From Choanephora cucurbitarum (Eukaryota; Mucoromycota; Mucoromycetes; Mucorales; Choanephoraceae), in assembly GCA_025331435.1 (NCBI GenBank), contig JAIWNI010000036.1, forward strand, positions 202,149-266,148: a stretch of 64,000 nucleotides of DNA. Reading direction: 5' to 3'. The notes beneath the pieces are model-generated. The model was not told the origin of the DNA, ran no database searches, and saw only the letters and a program-made list of their open reading frames with translations. Position 1 is the first letter of the stretch; each line of letters opens with the position of its first letter. The position numbers were made by a program, and so were the translations under genes. Positions 13,078 through 24,830 of this stretch are shown piece after piece.

Positions 13078-13749
13078 TTATTGTTTTCGCGCTTGTTTCT
13101 TTTTCTTTTTAGATGGTGCTGATTCTATCATGTTGTCAGTTTATTTGCTTTTGGTTTAACGTGCTCTAACTTACTACTGAAAACGTCCATCTTTCTTCCT
13201 TTGTTCTTTGTGTTGTCTTCTTCTTCCTCTTCTTCTTCGTCTGATGAACTACTTTCGGTATCCTCTAACTTTCTCTTTGTTGAATTTTCCTCAGTAAGAG
13301 CTGCCTTGATAAATCGTGATGCAGCTTCCTTATCCACCTTCATATTAGCTATAGTCAAAAAGTCAGAAAAGCAAGTCCCCATTCTGTGTATATGCTTACG
13401 TTTCTCTTCTTTGCCTACAGCCTTCTTTAGTTTCTGAATATATTGTTGTACACGAGCCTAATTGAAGAATCAGCAAATGGTTCAGCAAGGAACAGAATCA
13501 ACTCACCAATTCCTTCATGACAACATGCTTCTGAGGATCTGTTCCTTGTGTGCGCATGTAGATGTAGAATAAGGTATTTAATGAATAAGACAAGAGTACT
13601 TCGAGCTCGTATCGTTCATTCAGTGATAATTTCGAAAAAACATCGTTGATGGGTCTTGCCAAGAGGGGATCGAGATGCTTCTTCACAACCTGAAGTCGCG
13701 ATCGAAGAGCACGTACTGCTTTCTTTGGAACTTCAGTCTGTGTGGCCAT
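13078..13749 (-). CDS. Nuclear nucleic-acid-binding protein C1D / exosome cofactor Rrp47 (Lrp1)
   Basis: A small protein of the Sas10/C1D family that partners Rrp6 in the nuclear exosome during RNA 3'-end processing. Conserved N-terminal features are KHLDPLLARPINDVFSKL and the helix LLSYSLNTLFYIYMRTQG. An acidic Ser/Glu tract (about 13205-13250) follows. The last open frame would stop at 13128, but I place the true end at 13078. A 50-nt intron at 13125-13174 has a GTAAGT donor, a CTGAC branch point 10 nt from the end, and a TAG acceptor. Splicing it replaces the tail with KSAPSKKKKKQARKQ, the lysine-rich C-terminus expected for this family. Two more introns lie upstream. It converges on the carrier gene and lies 117 bp downstream of the TPX2-like gene on the same strand. 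Confidence 0.85.
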
Positions 13750-13866
13750 CGAGATTTATGTGAAGAAAAAGAAAAAGTGGAAAAAATATCTCGCTTTGAA
13801 AATTAAAAAGCCACTAGGATCAGCCACCATTGGCTGCATAAAAATATGGATTTATTGCATAAACAA

Positions 13867-14620
13867 TCAAAGGATACCTCTCTCTTTCTCTTTTGTCTTT
13901 TGTATACTTTGACGAAGGTCTTCTCTAGCAAGGGTAGCTCTGGCTATTGTGATCTCTGGCAATCGCCTTCTTTCTTCTTCACTCAAGGTACATTTCAAAC
14001 TAAAGTCTTCATCAGACACAACATTTGAATGACTGGAGTTGACTGTTCCTTTCAACAATTTTCGAGGACGAATTTTCCCTTGCTCTAAACCTGCTGTAGT
14101 GGATGAGTTGGATGTTTCTATTAGTTTAGGCTTTGTCTTGAATCTCTTGTTGGTGCTGTCTAGATGAGCATCCTCTTTGCGATCTCTATTAGTTGATGGT
14201 ATACTTTCAACTGGCTTACTTCCTTCTCGAAGTCGCTTTCGGGCATGAGGTGGTCGAGGCTGAAATAAACTAGTGTGGTCAGATAGTGTTTTCTTAAGGC
14301 GAGGCGGTTGTGCTTTATCTGTTGGCTGCTTGTGATTTAGTTTACTGGTAGAAGCCACTGTGTTCTCGCGAGCAAGTCTATCGAATACGCTTAATTTTGA
14401 ACTTTTTGTAGGTTGTGTTTGTTTTGGTTTGTCTTGTACAGGAAAAGAAGGTCCAGATATGTTTTTTTCGCCTACTTGTCGATCGAGTTAGAGCCTGAAG
14501 AGAGTGCTTTCTTGAAGACAACATACAAAACCAGCTTTCATTAGGTCTTTCTTGTGGTATAGAGTTAGTGAAATCCCAAAATTTTGGCATATCGAATTCC
14601 CATTTGTCGTCCATAGACAT
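13867..14620 (-). CDS. TPX2-like spindle protein
   Basis: Two exons join in frame across a 55-nt intron at 14472-14526, which has a GTATGT donor, CTAAC branch and TAG acceptor. The N-terminus, MSMDDKWEFDMPKFWDFTNS then NESWF, matches the TPX2 N-terminal signature (WEF.AP.F.DF... followed by a WF motif). After it comes a basic, Ser/Thr/Pro-rich disordered region (PRPPHARKRLR, KIRPRKLL). The C-terminal helical segment TLSEEERRRLPEITIARATLA resembles TPX2-type microtubule-binding repeats. TPX2 activates Aurora A and nucleates spindle microtubules in animals. At roughly 230 residues this copy is far shorter than vertebrate TPX2, so only part of that role can be assumed. It is transcribed divergently from dUTPase. 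Confidence 0.68.
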
Positions 14621-15073
14621 ATTCAAAAAGAGAAAGAGAATCAAATGAAGGAAAGAAAGAAAGAAAAAAAGAATTTATTCTCAGCTTGAGCTTTAGAGGA
14701 AAAAAAAAGAGAGAGAGCATTAAAGAAGTTTGATATTCTAAAAGTAAAGCTCTTTTGAAGGATACAAGGATAAAGAAATATGCTATCACAATTCGATAGT
14801 TTATCAACTAGGAAAGAGTTTTAAAGGTTCAGTCAAAAGATCGCAGTACACCCTAACAAACAAGCAAAGCTATCATTGTAATACTTACATATCTTTCAAC
14901 TTGACAAAAACCTCGAAATGAATTGCAGAATTCAGAATAATTCATGGAATTGCCTTCCCCATTGATGGGCTTTTGTTAAAGGAGAAATATTCTAAGCAAT
15001 CAAAGCAACCCTCACTGGCAATGGCAGTGAAACAGACAAATCGTCTATCGATTCAATTACCCCTTATTTCTAA

Positions 15074-15130
15074 ACGCGAAGAGCCGTCACAAACGCGTTT
15101 ACTTTTTTAAGGTTTTTCAATTATTCGCGT
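15074..15130. promoter_or_regulatory. Cluster of MCB-type (ACGCGT/ACGCGA) sites in the dUTPase-TPX2 divergent promoter
   Basis: Three ACGCG cores lie within 57 bp: ACGCGA at 15074-15079, ACGCGT at 15093-15098, and ACGCGA on the minus strand at 15125-15130. They are 54-110 bp upstream of the dUTPase start codon. In yeasts this motif is bound by MBF and drives G1/S genes of DNA synthesis, a class that includes nucleotide-pool enzymes. Placement in front of dUTPase makes cell-cycle control a reasonable inference. The shared region could also serve the divergent TPX2-like gene. Confidence 0.55.
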
Positions 15131-15183
15131 CTTCATGAGACCAAATTGGCTTCTTTTTTCTCTTTCTTAAAAAAAAACTACAT

Positions 15184-15829
15184 ATGTCTGCTACTATTGC
15201 ACACACATCTACTCAAGACATGTCTGTTACTTCCAAGCTATTAATCAAACGACTATCTGAATACGCACAAGTACCTACCCGTGGTTCTTCCCTTGCTGCA
15301 GGATATGACCTCTACTGGTAAAGAAGAAGAGAATGTGTATTAATGAGAATGTTCTAAATCTTATCTTGAAATCATTAGTGCACACGATACATTGATTCCT
15401 TCAAAAGGAAAGGCCATCGTTCCTACTGATATCTCACTTGCTATCCCTGAAGGCCATTATGGCCGTGTCGCACCTCGTTCTGGTTTGGCTGCTAAGCATC
15501 ATTTAGATACTGGTGCAGGTGTTATTGATGCTGACTACCGTGGTCCTCTTGGTGTATTGATGTTCAACTTTAGTTCAGAAGATTACAATGGTAGGTTGAT
15601 TTTCTTACTTGATTGTATGCAATTGATTGATGTGTTGATATTTTGTAGTCAAGCGTGGAGACAGAGTTGCTCAGTTGATTATCGAAAAGATTTCTTTGCC
15701 TGAAATCGTTGAAGTAGAGGTAAGTAAAGCCACGATTAGAATCAACTGAAACGCTTATTTACTGGGTAATAGTCATTGGATGTATCTGACCGTGGATCTG
15801 GTGGTTTCGGTAGCACAGGCTACAACTAA
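15184..15829 (+). CDS. DUT1: Deoxyuridine 5'-triphosphate nucleotidohydrolase (dUTPase)
   Basis: Trimeric dUTPase that hydrolyses dUTP to dUMP and pyrophosphate, keeping uracil out of DNA. All five motifs are visible in order: motif 1 AAGYDLYCAHDT (across intron 1), motif 2 [10 protein letters not shown], motif 3 [14 protein letters not shown], motif 4 [13 protein letters not shown], and motif 5 [11 protein letters not shown] near the C-terminus. Three short introns split the gene (the first is 15318-15378). The start at 15184 gives [18 protein letters not shown] and about 150 residues, normal for a eukaryotic dUTPase. The stop is TAA at 15827-15829. The promoter carries three MCB-like sites. 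Confidence 0.95.
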
Positions 15830-16666
15830 AATTTGTTTGTGTTTCGTTGTTAATTTATTTGTTGTATGGTTTTAGACTTTCCCTTTATATAAAAAATATG
15901 TAGATGCTTATTATTATTTTAAAAAGCAAGTTATGTTCTATTTATGTCCTCAGATCCATACCAACAGTGCTGACTCATTTGGACAGCCTGTTGTTTATTA
16001 GCTGTATTTTAGTGTTGCTATTGAATCATCAAATTCGAATTCTCAATTTTGATTAGCTAGTATGCTCATATTTAAAAGTGCACTCTGCATAGCTGCTTCT
16101 TCTAAGACGACAGCATTTCCTAGACTCATTAAATCTTGAAGAATTATTAAGAGAGAGAGCTTTTGCTAGAAAGAAAGAAAGAAAAAAAAAGTTCTCGAGA
16201 AAAGAGCGTTTTAAAGTTGTTGCTGTCATTGACAGAAAAGTCAGTCCTATTGTTTCCCTTGATAATCCCTTAAACGGGAGAACTATGCTCCGGTTGAAGC
16301 TGACCCTTTAATCGGAAGATTCCGACCTGCCATTGTATAAACCGATTGCGCAACAAGATTTGTAATCCCAATAAAAAAAGTTTTAAAGAGAGTCAAGTTT
16401 CCACGATACTTGTTATGAACAGCTGAGCTAGACACCTGACTTAAGATGCATACATATCTATGACCTGAAGGCAGTCCAAGTTTTTGGTCTGGGAAAAACG
16501 CGCTAAATTAAAATATCTGTTTTGTCAAAGACTTTCTTTTTTGTAATAAACTACCTTTTTTATCTGACAAAAAAAATATACGCAATACTATCTCCGTAAA
16601 AACGACAGAGAAAAAAAACTTTTTTCTGTTTCCTCTTTTTCTTCTTCTTTTTTTATTACAATAATT
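15830..16666. other. Intergenic region
   Basis: No gene seen. It holds the 3' end of dUTPase and a TC/T-rich leader (about 16605-16655) directly before the dipeptidase start codon. Short purine runs such as GAAAGAAAGAAAG (about 16170) are present without any recognisable element. Confidence 0.45.
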
Positions 16667-18470
16667 ATGGAACAATTTTTGGAGTACGTCGAAAAGCATC
16701 AAAACGACTTTGTTGAAAGACTTCGCAAGGCTGTCGCTATTCCTAGGTAAAGACAAAAAAAAAAAGGGGGGGGTAGCATAATACTCAGACGCGTACTTTT
16801 TCTTTGCTTAGTGTGAGTGGCGACCCTGCTCACCGTCCTGATGTCTTCCGTATGTCTGAATTCTTGGTTGACGAATTGAAGGCCCTTGGTGCCCAAGTTG
16901 AGACTCGTGACCTTGGTAAGCAAGACTGGCATGGTAAGGAATTAGATTTGCCTCCAATTGTTCTTGCTACTGTTGGCAATGACCCCAAGAAGAAGACCAT
17001 TTTGGTTTATGGTCACTATGATGTTCAACCTGTAAGTAATTCAGATAGTGAAATGATTGAAGGCGCTCACTTACGTCTTGCTATCAAAGGCTCTTTTGGA
17101 AGATGGTTGGAACACCAACCCTTTTGAATTGGTTGAAGATGAAAAGAATCGTTTGATTGGCCGTGGTGCCACTGATGATAAGGGTCCTGTTTTGGGTTGG
17201 ATCAATGTTGTTGAAGCACACAAGGCTTTGGGTATTGAATTGCCAGTCAACATCAAGTTCTGTCTTGAAGGTATGGAAGAATCTGGTTCTGAAGGTTTGG
17301 ACCCTCTTATTTTCGATGAAGCCAGCAAATACTTCAAGGATGTTGATGCTGTCTGTATCTCTGATAACTACTGGCTTGGTACTACTAAGCCTTGTTTGAC
17401 TTACGGTCTTCGTGGTGTCTCCTACTTCCACATGAAGGTCAAGGGTCCTGTAAGTATTCATTGATTTAGATTTGTGCATTTATGTGTGTGTGAAAAACGT
17501 CATCTGGTTCTAATTCTTTTACCTCAATTGATCGTTAGGCTGCTGATCTTCACTCTGGTGTCTTTGGTGGTACCATTCACGAACCTATGGTTGATCTTGT
17601 CAAGATCATGAGTAAGCTTGTTGATCACCATGGTAAAATTCTTGTTCCTGGTATTTATGAACAAGTCCGTTCCTTAACTCGTAAGTGATCTGTTCTGGGA
17701 TTAAAAATCAGAAAACTGAAACTAAAAAAAAAATTCTGTCTAGCTGAGGAACAAAAGACCTATGATAACTTGGCTTTCAGAATTGAAGAGCTCCATGATG
17801 CCGTTGGTAACAAGATCAACATTCACGAAAGTATCCGCGAAACTCTTCAATGCCGTTGGAGAAACCCATCTTTGTCTCTTCACGGTATTGAAGGTGCTTT
17901 CTATAACCCTGGTGACAAGACTGTCATTCCTGCTTCAGTCACCGGTAAATTCTCTATCCGTACTGTTCCTGACATGGAACCCGAGAAGGTAACTGAGCTT
18001 GTTGTCAAGTACTGTAACGAGGAATTCGCCAAGTTGGGCTCAAAGAACCAATTTGAAGTTTTCTGCACTCATGGTGGTAACCACTGGCTTTCCAGCCCCG
18101 ATCATCCCAACTATGGTAAGTAGTACTATCTTTTTTTCCAGTAAATGGTATTGACATCATTTTTAGTTGCTGCTGCTAAGGCCGTTGAAACCGTCTACAA
18201 GGTCAAGCCTGATTTGACTCGTGAAGGTGGTTCTATCCCTGTTACTTTGTCTTTCCAAGAAGCTCTTAAGAAAAATGTCTTGTTGTTGCCTATGGGTCGT
18301 GGCGATGATGTAAGTTTTCATATAAACTTTGCTATTCTTTTTCTTTTTGAAACTCATTTTTTTCATAGGGTGCTCACTCTACCAACGAGAAATTGGACAA
18401 ATCCAACTATATTCAAGGTACACAGTTGTTGGGTGCCTACTTGTATGAAGTCGCTAAGGTTGAACTCTAA
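16667..18470 (+). CDS. DUG1: Cytosolic non-specific dipeptidase (M20A; CNDP2/Dug1 type)
   Basis: A metallopeptidase of the M20A family that cleaves dipeptides including Cys-Gly, the second step of gamma-glutamyl-cycle glutathione breakdown in yeast. Metal and catalytic motifs are in order: [39 protein letters not shown], the HSGVFGG dimerisation/lid region, and near the end [11 protein letters not shown] with the last metal His. Six short introns interrupt it. The second intron joins QP to [12 protein letters not shown], as the family requires. The start at 16667 gives [19 protein letters not shown]. The product is about 475 residues, the usual size. No transit or signal peptide is visible, so a cytosolic location is expected. 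Confidence 0.93.
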
Positions 18471-21086
18471 GCATGTATATTCGAATAAACTACATACTGT
18501 TATGTGTATATAAACTAAGAAGCTTTGAGACGTTTCATAGAGCTTAAACGGATGAAATTATAATCAATCTATCACAAAACTTCATTTTTTTTATGCAACA
18601 GTTAACGGTGCATCTCTTCTAATGTTTCGAATCATGTTTGTAAAGCAAGAATTAAACCAGTCCTTTGTCCAGTTAGAGAATTCACGCTGATAAACTATTG
18701 TGATCAACATAGTCTGATAAAAGGGAAACTAGCTTCTTGTTTTTCTCTCATCTTCTTCTTTTATCTACTGGTATTCAACTACAGATGTTGTTGTCTTAAT
18801 CGGCTTTCAAGGTACAAACAACAATTGTACTGTTTCAATGGTCTGCAAAGAACAAATCGTTTGAAAGAGATTGAAAGCACAACATCATTCTTCATAGACA
18901 TGTAATGGTCAGATCAAAAGGATTCATCTTTCTTTCTTTTTTTTACATCAACAACAAAAATAGCAAAGTACGTCAGACTTTAATAAATGGCTTAGAAAGC
19001 AGAAAACTTGAAACCTGCTGACAGAAACAGACTCTTGATTTACATTCCTTCTCTTATCACACAGTCTATTATGACAGCCAAGATAGGATGCCAGAAATTG
19101 AACTATTAGTGCAACAAACTAAGCCAACAATGCTCAATATAGCTGCATATTATTGAAACAAATTTACTTAATAAAGGTAATTTAGTGATATCATTCATTT
19201 CTATGTAGGGTTGAAGAAGTTAGTTTAGCATACAGTAACCCAATGCTTATTATGATACAGAAGTTATCCAATAAATTCGAATATACTAAGACTTGCGATT
19301 CAAAAACATATGAGAGTTTTCTTTGCTTGACATTGTTTGGAAGCAATACTTCCAAGGCAGGTTACTGGTAACACAAAGAATAAGACCTTATTAGCAGCAG
19401 TCATAACTATATCTAACCACTAGCTTGCATAATAGAAGCATAACCGAAATGAACAGTATAGACTTTGTCACTGTCGTTTAATATAAGAGTATTGTCTTAT
19501 GTATGTGGAAGTTGAGTAAATCCAAATTTCAGGAATCTACACAAGCTAAAAAATGATTATGTCAGACTGGTCAAACAGATGAAATCATCAATATATGCTC
19601 AGCTTTGCCATGGGATTCAGAAAGAAAATTCAAATCTTACGGAATATTGAGTTAGGGGTCTGCTCAATTGACAAAGCAATCTAATCAAATAGTCATTGAG
19701 AAATACATTCGAGCATCTGTATACTCTCAATAATGACAGATTTGTTTTTAATTAGAATGTTAATTGTTATAGGGAAAGCACGCATACAGATATAATGACA
19801 AGTTTCATTCCAGTTGTTTGGATCTGATGGCTTATTCACAAGGCTTGCATTGTTTTGTGCTTTCAAAATATGTTCCTGAGCTGATTTGTTATTTTTGTCA
19901 TTGTACACATCAACGTTATGTACCACAGCAGCAACACAAACACTAATGCTCTTTTACTTAATAAACTACTTTCTGACATTTCTGTATTGTAAATCCTTGT
20001 TTGCTTTAGGCACTTGCATCAATTTTATAGACCTCTTTGAGAAAATCAAAGCTAGTGTATCCATATTCTTAACTTAAATATATCTCTGTATTATCTCAGA
20101 GTAGATAATCTTATTTTCTCTAACCTCGTCTTAGTTTCCTAAGCTGTCTCAGAAAGAGATGGACACTGACTGTTCTTACATGTTACGCCAAGTTTTCTTC
20201 TATTTGGTGTATTTTGCTTATTTGGTGTAACTGATTCTCTGTTTTAAGTCATAGTAAGGCTGGCTTCTTCGGTAAGTGGCTCAGATATGAAGGCTGTAGA
20301 TTTAGTCTTTGAGACATATATTCGAACGCCTTTTACTTAAAGAAATGATCGCATAGACTTGAAGTGACCAGTATTAAGGAGCCGAAGTGTTATTAAGTAT
20401 CCCAATGCACTCCTACCCATTATGGAGCTTTCTTTTTTTTATGTAATTTCACCCAACCACTTACGTCAGGGAAATTAGTAAGTAAGGTTATTGAAAGAGA
20501 GAATGGTAATTTCTCAAAAAAACTCTAAAAAGCGATCAATTTTCTGTGCTTCTTATTAGAATAAGAAAAGTAGAATTAGCTGTGGAAGATAGATAATAAC
20601 CTTTTAAAAAAATGAGATTCAAACAAAGACACTGAAAGATGATTGCATAGTGCTGAAATCATATTTTAAATGTGTAAAGAAGTGGGTTGATCAAAAATTT
20701 CATTTGTGCGGAGTGGAAATCAAACAGTGTAATTGTTTTGAATGTATAAATATACTCCATTTCCGAAAAAGGTGTAAAGAAAGAAAAAAAAGAAGACGAG
20801 ATGCAGAAAGGGAAAGAAAGTAAGGATAGAAAATGCAAATCTAAATAATGAAAATGGAAACACAGATGAAGATGATACGCGATTATTGTTATTATTTTTG
20901 GGTTCTGTTACGTTGCGTTTAGGCATATTAAAATATTCAAGCAAAGCATACAGAAGAGTTACATATTTTTATTTTTATATATTTTTTTTTCCTCTTTTTC
21001 TTCTTTTTACACATTTTGCCTCTTCTCTTTTTTTTTTTTTTTTCTTCTTTTCTCTTCTCTTCTCTTCTTATTCTTCATACTAAAAT
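18471..21086. other. Gene-poor intergenic region, 2.6 kb
   Basis: No convincing gene. A 77-codon minus-strand frame at 19693-19926 shows nothing recognisable. The last 150 bp before the kinase start is a long pyrimidine tract (about 20975-21070) ending in repeated TCTTC. No RNA gene or transposon ends were seen. Confidence 0.45.
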
Positions 21087-22613
21087 ATGGCAGCAGCAGC
21101 ACAACGTCATAGTTCCACTAAACCAATAGCAAACAATAGCACCAGTGTCGTAGGTGTTCATTATAAAGTAGGCAGAAAACTAGGAGAAGGCAGTTTTGGT
21201 ATCCTCTATGAAGGTATTTTCATGTACTCCTTTTTTGTACAAATATATTTTTCATTATCAGCCAAGAGGCTAAGAAAATAAAACAAAAATTTGAAAATAG
21301 GAACCAATCTGCTGAATAGCCAGCAGGTAGCCATAAAGTTTGAGCCTCGAAAGTCAGATGCACCCCAATTACGAGATGAATACAGAACATACAAAATACT
21401 TTCTGGCACATGTATGTATTTCAATGTTATTTCATGTTTGAAAAAGACTCTAACACTTATATCCCCCTTTTTTTGCGTGTGTGTGTGTACTCCTTGCTGC
21501 TTTCTTTTATTTTTATTTTGCTCGGCTACAGATGGAATTCCTTCTGCATATTATTTTGGTCAAGAAGGTCTTCATAATATACTTGTCATTGATCTCTTAG
21601 GTCCAAGTTTAGAAGATCTATTTGATTCATGCTCAAGAAAATTCAGTATCAAAACTGTCGCCACACTGGCTCGTCATATGGTAAGAAATGACATAACTTT
21701 GCTGACTGAACTATAGAATCGAAATTTATTCTCATCATGTAGATCACACGCATACAAAGTGTTCATGAAAATAACTTGATTTATCGTGATATCAAACCTG
21801 ACAATTTCTTGATCGGAAGACAAGGCACATCCGAAGCAAATACTGTTTATCTGATTGATTTTGGCATGGCAAAGCAATACAGAGACCCCAAAACAAAGCA
21901 GCATATTCCCTACCGAGAACGAAAGAGTTTATCTGGAACAGCTCGTTATATGTCCATCAATACCCACTTAGGAAGAGAACAATCTAGAAGAGATGATCTT
22001 GAATCTCTTGGTCATGTTTTTATGTACTTTTTGCGAGGATCATTGCCTTGGCAGGGTCTCAAAGCTGCCACAAACAAACAGAAATATGAAAAGATTGGTG
22101 AAAAGAAACAAACAACAAGTGTCAAAGACCTGTGTGCCGGATTCCCAGGTAACACTTTCTTTTTTTTTTTCTGTCTGAGATGACCATTAATACCTTTGTC
22201 ACTTAGAGGAATTCGGTATTTACCTTCAATATGTACGCAAGCTAGGATTTGAAGAAACACCAGATTATGATTTCCTCCGAGACTTGTTTACCAAAGTACT
22301 TAGAAATCATGGAGACACTGACGATGAGATTTATGATTGGATGCTGCTCAACAATGGTCGAGGATTAGCTGAAAAGCGATCATCTCGACACCATCAACAA
22401 CAACAGCAACAACAACATCAACAACAGCAACAATACCAGCCTGTTACCGCTCGCAATGTTCAACAAGACAATCCTTACGGTCGCACTCAACCGCCTACCA
22501 CTCAGCTTGCCGATCATGCACAAGCAGCTGACTTTGATGATGGATCACGGAAAAAGGGTTTTTGGCAGCAGTTTATTACATTCGTTACTTGTGGACTATT
22601 CACATGCGCGTAA
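21087..22613 (+). CDS. Casein kinase I, membrane-associated YCK/gamma type
   Basis: Serine/threonine kinase of the CK1 family. Visible motifs are [11 protein letters not shown] (nucleotide loop), VAIKFEP (catalytic Lys), [11 protein letters not shown] (catalytic loop), [13 protein letters not shown] (metal-binding loop), and the CK1-specific [14 protein letters not shown] followed by [20 protein letters not shown]. After the kinase domain comes a glutamine/histidine-rich linker (about 22390-22440, CAA/CAG repeats). The tail ends CGLFTCA. Cysteines at the extreme C-terminus are where yeast Yck1/Yck2 are palmitoylated and anchored to the plasma membrane, so a membrane location is likely. Four introns interrupt the kinase domain. 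The stop is TAA at 22611-22613. Confidence 0.92.
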
Positions 22614-23067
22614 GAAGCCTTCAAATACTATTTTCCTTTCTCTCCTATCTATTATTTTCTATATTTTAACTTCCTGCTCTTGTTTCTCTCTCACCCTCTT
22701 TCCTTCCATCCTCTTTTTTTCTTTGTGCTATGTTACCTGTCAAGAGTTTTATCTTCTCTAATGAAAAAAAAAAGAAACGGAATGAACTTCTTTAATGTTG
22801 ATATACAATTGCATTTTTTAAAAAAAAAACAAAAATACTTTCTCTGAGCTACTTCTTGCTCATTTGCTTAGGTTTGACATATCACCACAATATGACTGTA
22901 TCGACTGATTAGAGGCCAAGAGTAACATAAATAAATAAATCGCCCAAAATAAACACGTCGAAAAATCAAAATGCATAATGAAGATGACAAGATTCGCCCC
23001 ATTTAGATTTGCAACATTTTCTCTTTTTTTGCTTTCTGCATATTTTTTTTTTACTAACACTATCTGT
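22614..23067. other. Intergenic region
   Basis: No gene of its own. An in-frame upstream ATG at 22978 would add a hydrophobic stretch to the next gene. That stretch is encoded by a TC-rich, leader-like sequence, so I treat it as 5' UTR rather than a signal anchor. Confidence 0.4.
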
Positions 23068-24587
23068 ATGGATACGAAAAAAAGAAAGCAAAAGGATACT
23101 GTCTTGTCATCTTCTTCATGTAGTAGCAAAAGAGCCTGTCTCTCAAACCTTCCTGGAAATACCATCTTAACTAAGGATATTGCTAAACAATTAAAGGTGC
23201 CTGACTTCATTGCTTCACTAGAGGCACGACAATGGAAGCAAGAGGCTTCCCTGGTTCGCTCTTACTTTCAGTACACAGATTTACCAGAGAGTACACAAAA
23301 GCAACTTATGACAGTTTTGAATGGAGCACTTCATAGAATGATCAACAATAAAGATATAGATGATAAGTTGAAGTGTTACAGTACTGGTCTTCTTCGACAA
23401 TTTAAAACAGAAAAAAGCAAACAGAGACTCGTTATGGAATACAGAAAGCTACTGAAGCATCAACAGATTGGAGAGCTTGAAGAAGAAGCGCAGACTGAAG
23501 CTCGTTTCACCAGTCGTATTCTGTTAACTGTTGAAGCCAAAGCTCATAGGAAGAGCATGGAGCGCAGACTATATCAGCTAACCGATGATGATGAGACTAA
23601 CTGTGATGAGATTAATGTAGGAGAGTCAGACCTGGGAAGTTTTTTGGAAGATAAAGAAGACGATTTCAATAAAGATGAAGCAGCAGATGTACAGGTAAAT
23701 TAATCGACTGTAGGCTTCTGTATTAACTAGAGGTCAAGAAATAAATATTTCAATACTAAATCTTTACTTTAGCCTCTTACACCTATACCATTATGTACTG
23801 ATAAGCCTGAAGTTGTTAATGTCGCCAATGTCTCACATGTCTGTGTTGATGACCCATTTACAGAACAAGAAGTGGAGAAAGAGGAAGTACGTTTGTGCAT
23901 CTCACATTAAACATAAGAGTTCTGAGCGTCTAAAAATTAGTTCCCAACTTTGAAAGTCTTTAAAGAAAAAAACATGTACAAGTACCAAGCACCAGCACAG
24001 AATATCATCTCACTTCATAAAACTACTATTCAAGCAACCGATCTGTGCGTTTTGAAAGACCGCTTTGATATTTGCATTGGAACGAATCAAGACAATGCTT
24101 CTGAAGAAACGAAGGAACAATACATGGCTTACATGAACGAACAAAATATATACAAGTTTCTCAAAGAAGTGTCTGGGGATATCTATAGCAAATTACTACT
24201 TATTCTACAAATTCAAGACCGTATCAAGATGAAGGAGGCAATTCTAGGACTCCCTTCTGAAGCAAACGCTTTCACTGAATTTGTCCAATACACATTGTTT
24301 GACTTTAGTTTGAACTTGTTGAAACCTGGTAGCTTTTATGGAAAAAGCGACGAGCGCACCATCTTTTGTGAGGTTTTTATCCCCATATTCAAATCCTTTG
24401 GTAATTGTCTCGGTATACTAAACTATACATGGTAATTCAATTGACAAATGATGCTGACAAATTTAACCAACCTCTCAAACTTTCAACTTTTAGGTGTGAA
24501 AAAAGGCGAAGGAAGCCGATTATGAACATTGTTTGGTTTATTGTTATTTTGACATTATCTGTCAAAATAACATTTATCTTTTCTTGA
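23068..24587 (+). CDS. Lineage-specific protein of unknown function, probably truncated
   Basis: I recognise no named domain. The frame begins MDTKKRKQKDT and is highly charged. Two clean introns (23696-23772 and about 23889-23939) join LEDKEDDFNKDEAADVQ to PLTPIPL and then EVEKEE to FPTLKVF. The last large exon includes KEVSGDIYSKLLLILQIQD and FCEVFIPIFKSFGNCLGILNYTW. Unspliced, it stops at 24435. A 62-nt intron at 24432-24493 would instead continue as WCEKRRRKP and stop at 24587. The blocks FVQYTLFDFSLNLL and NYTWCEK resemble a repetitive hypothetical family I associate with Mucorales genomes. In that family the protein continues for about 250 residues. Apparent remnants of the missing part lie at 24612-24830 (minus) and 25531-25983 (plus). 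Function is unknown. Confidence 0.55.
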
Positions 24588-24611
24588 GATGATTAATTGA
24601 ATTTCCGAATT

Positions 24612-24830
24612 TTATATTTTCTTGTTTGAATGCATGCCCAAATACGACAGCGTCATTGTCTTATCACTTGAGAAGCCACTGGTCTCTATCACCAAATATG
24701 TGCATTGATTTTTTGTCATAGTGTCAATGCCATCACATAGCTTCATGTTGTCTTTTCTTTCTCTTGAAAAATCATTTGAAACGAGCCATACATAAAGTTG
24801 GAAACCTAAAATTACACTAAATGTTACCAA
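24612..24830 (-). pseudogene. Minus-strand fragment resembling the middle of the same unknown family
   Basis: A 72-codon frame containing NMKLCDGIDTMTKN and TYLVIETSGFSSD. This pattern (K-LCDG... followed by IE-SG) resembles the segment that, as I recall, precedes the C-terminal part of the family represented at 23068-24587, but here it lies on the opposite strand. No start context or splice sites support an independent gene. The assignment depends on family recall. Confidence 0.35.

Noticed and set aside
22978..23067. Hydrophobic N-terminal extension of the unknown gene, resembling a signal anchor
   Set aside because: It is encoded by a pyrimidine-rich leader like those before other genes. 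The downstream ATG opens a charged, nuclear-looking N-terminus.
24436..24830. An independent small minus-strand gene (72 codons)
   Set aside because: It has no start context, no leader and no splice sites. A displaced fragment of the neighbouring family explains it better.
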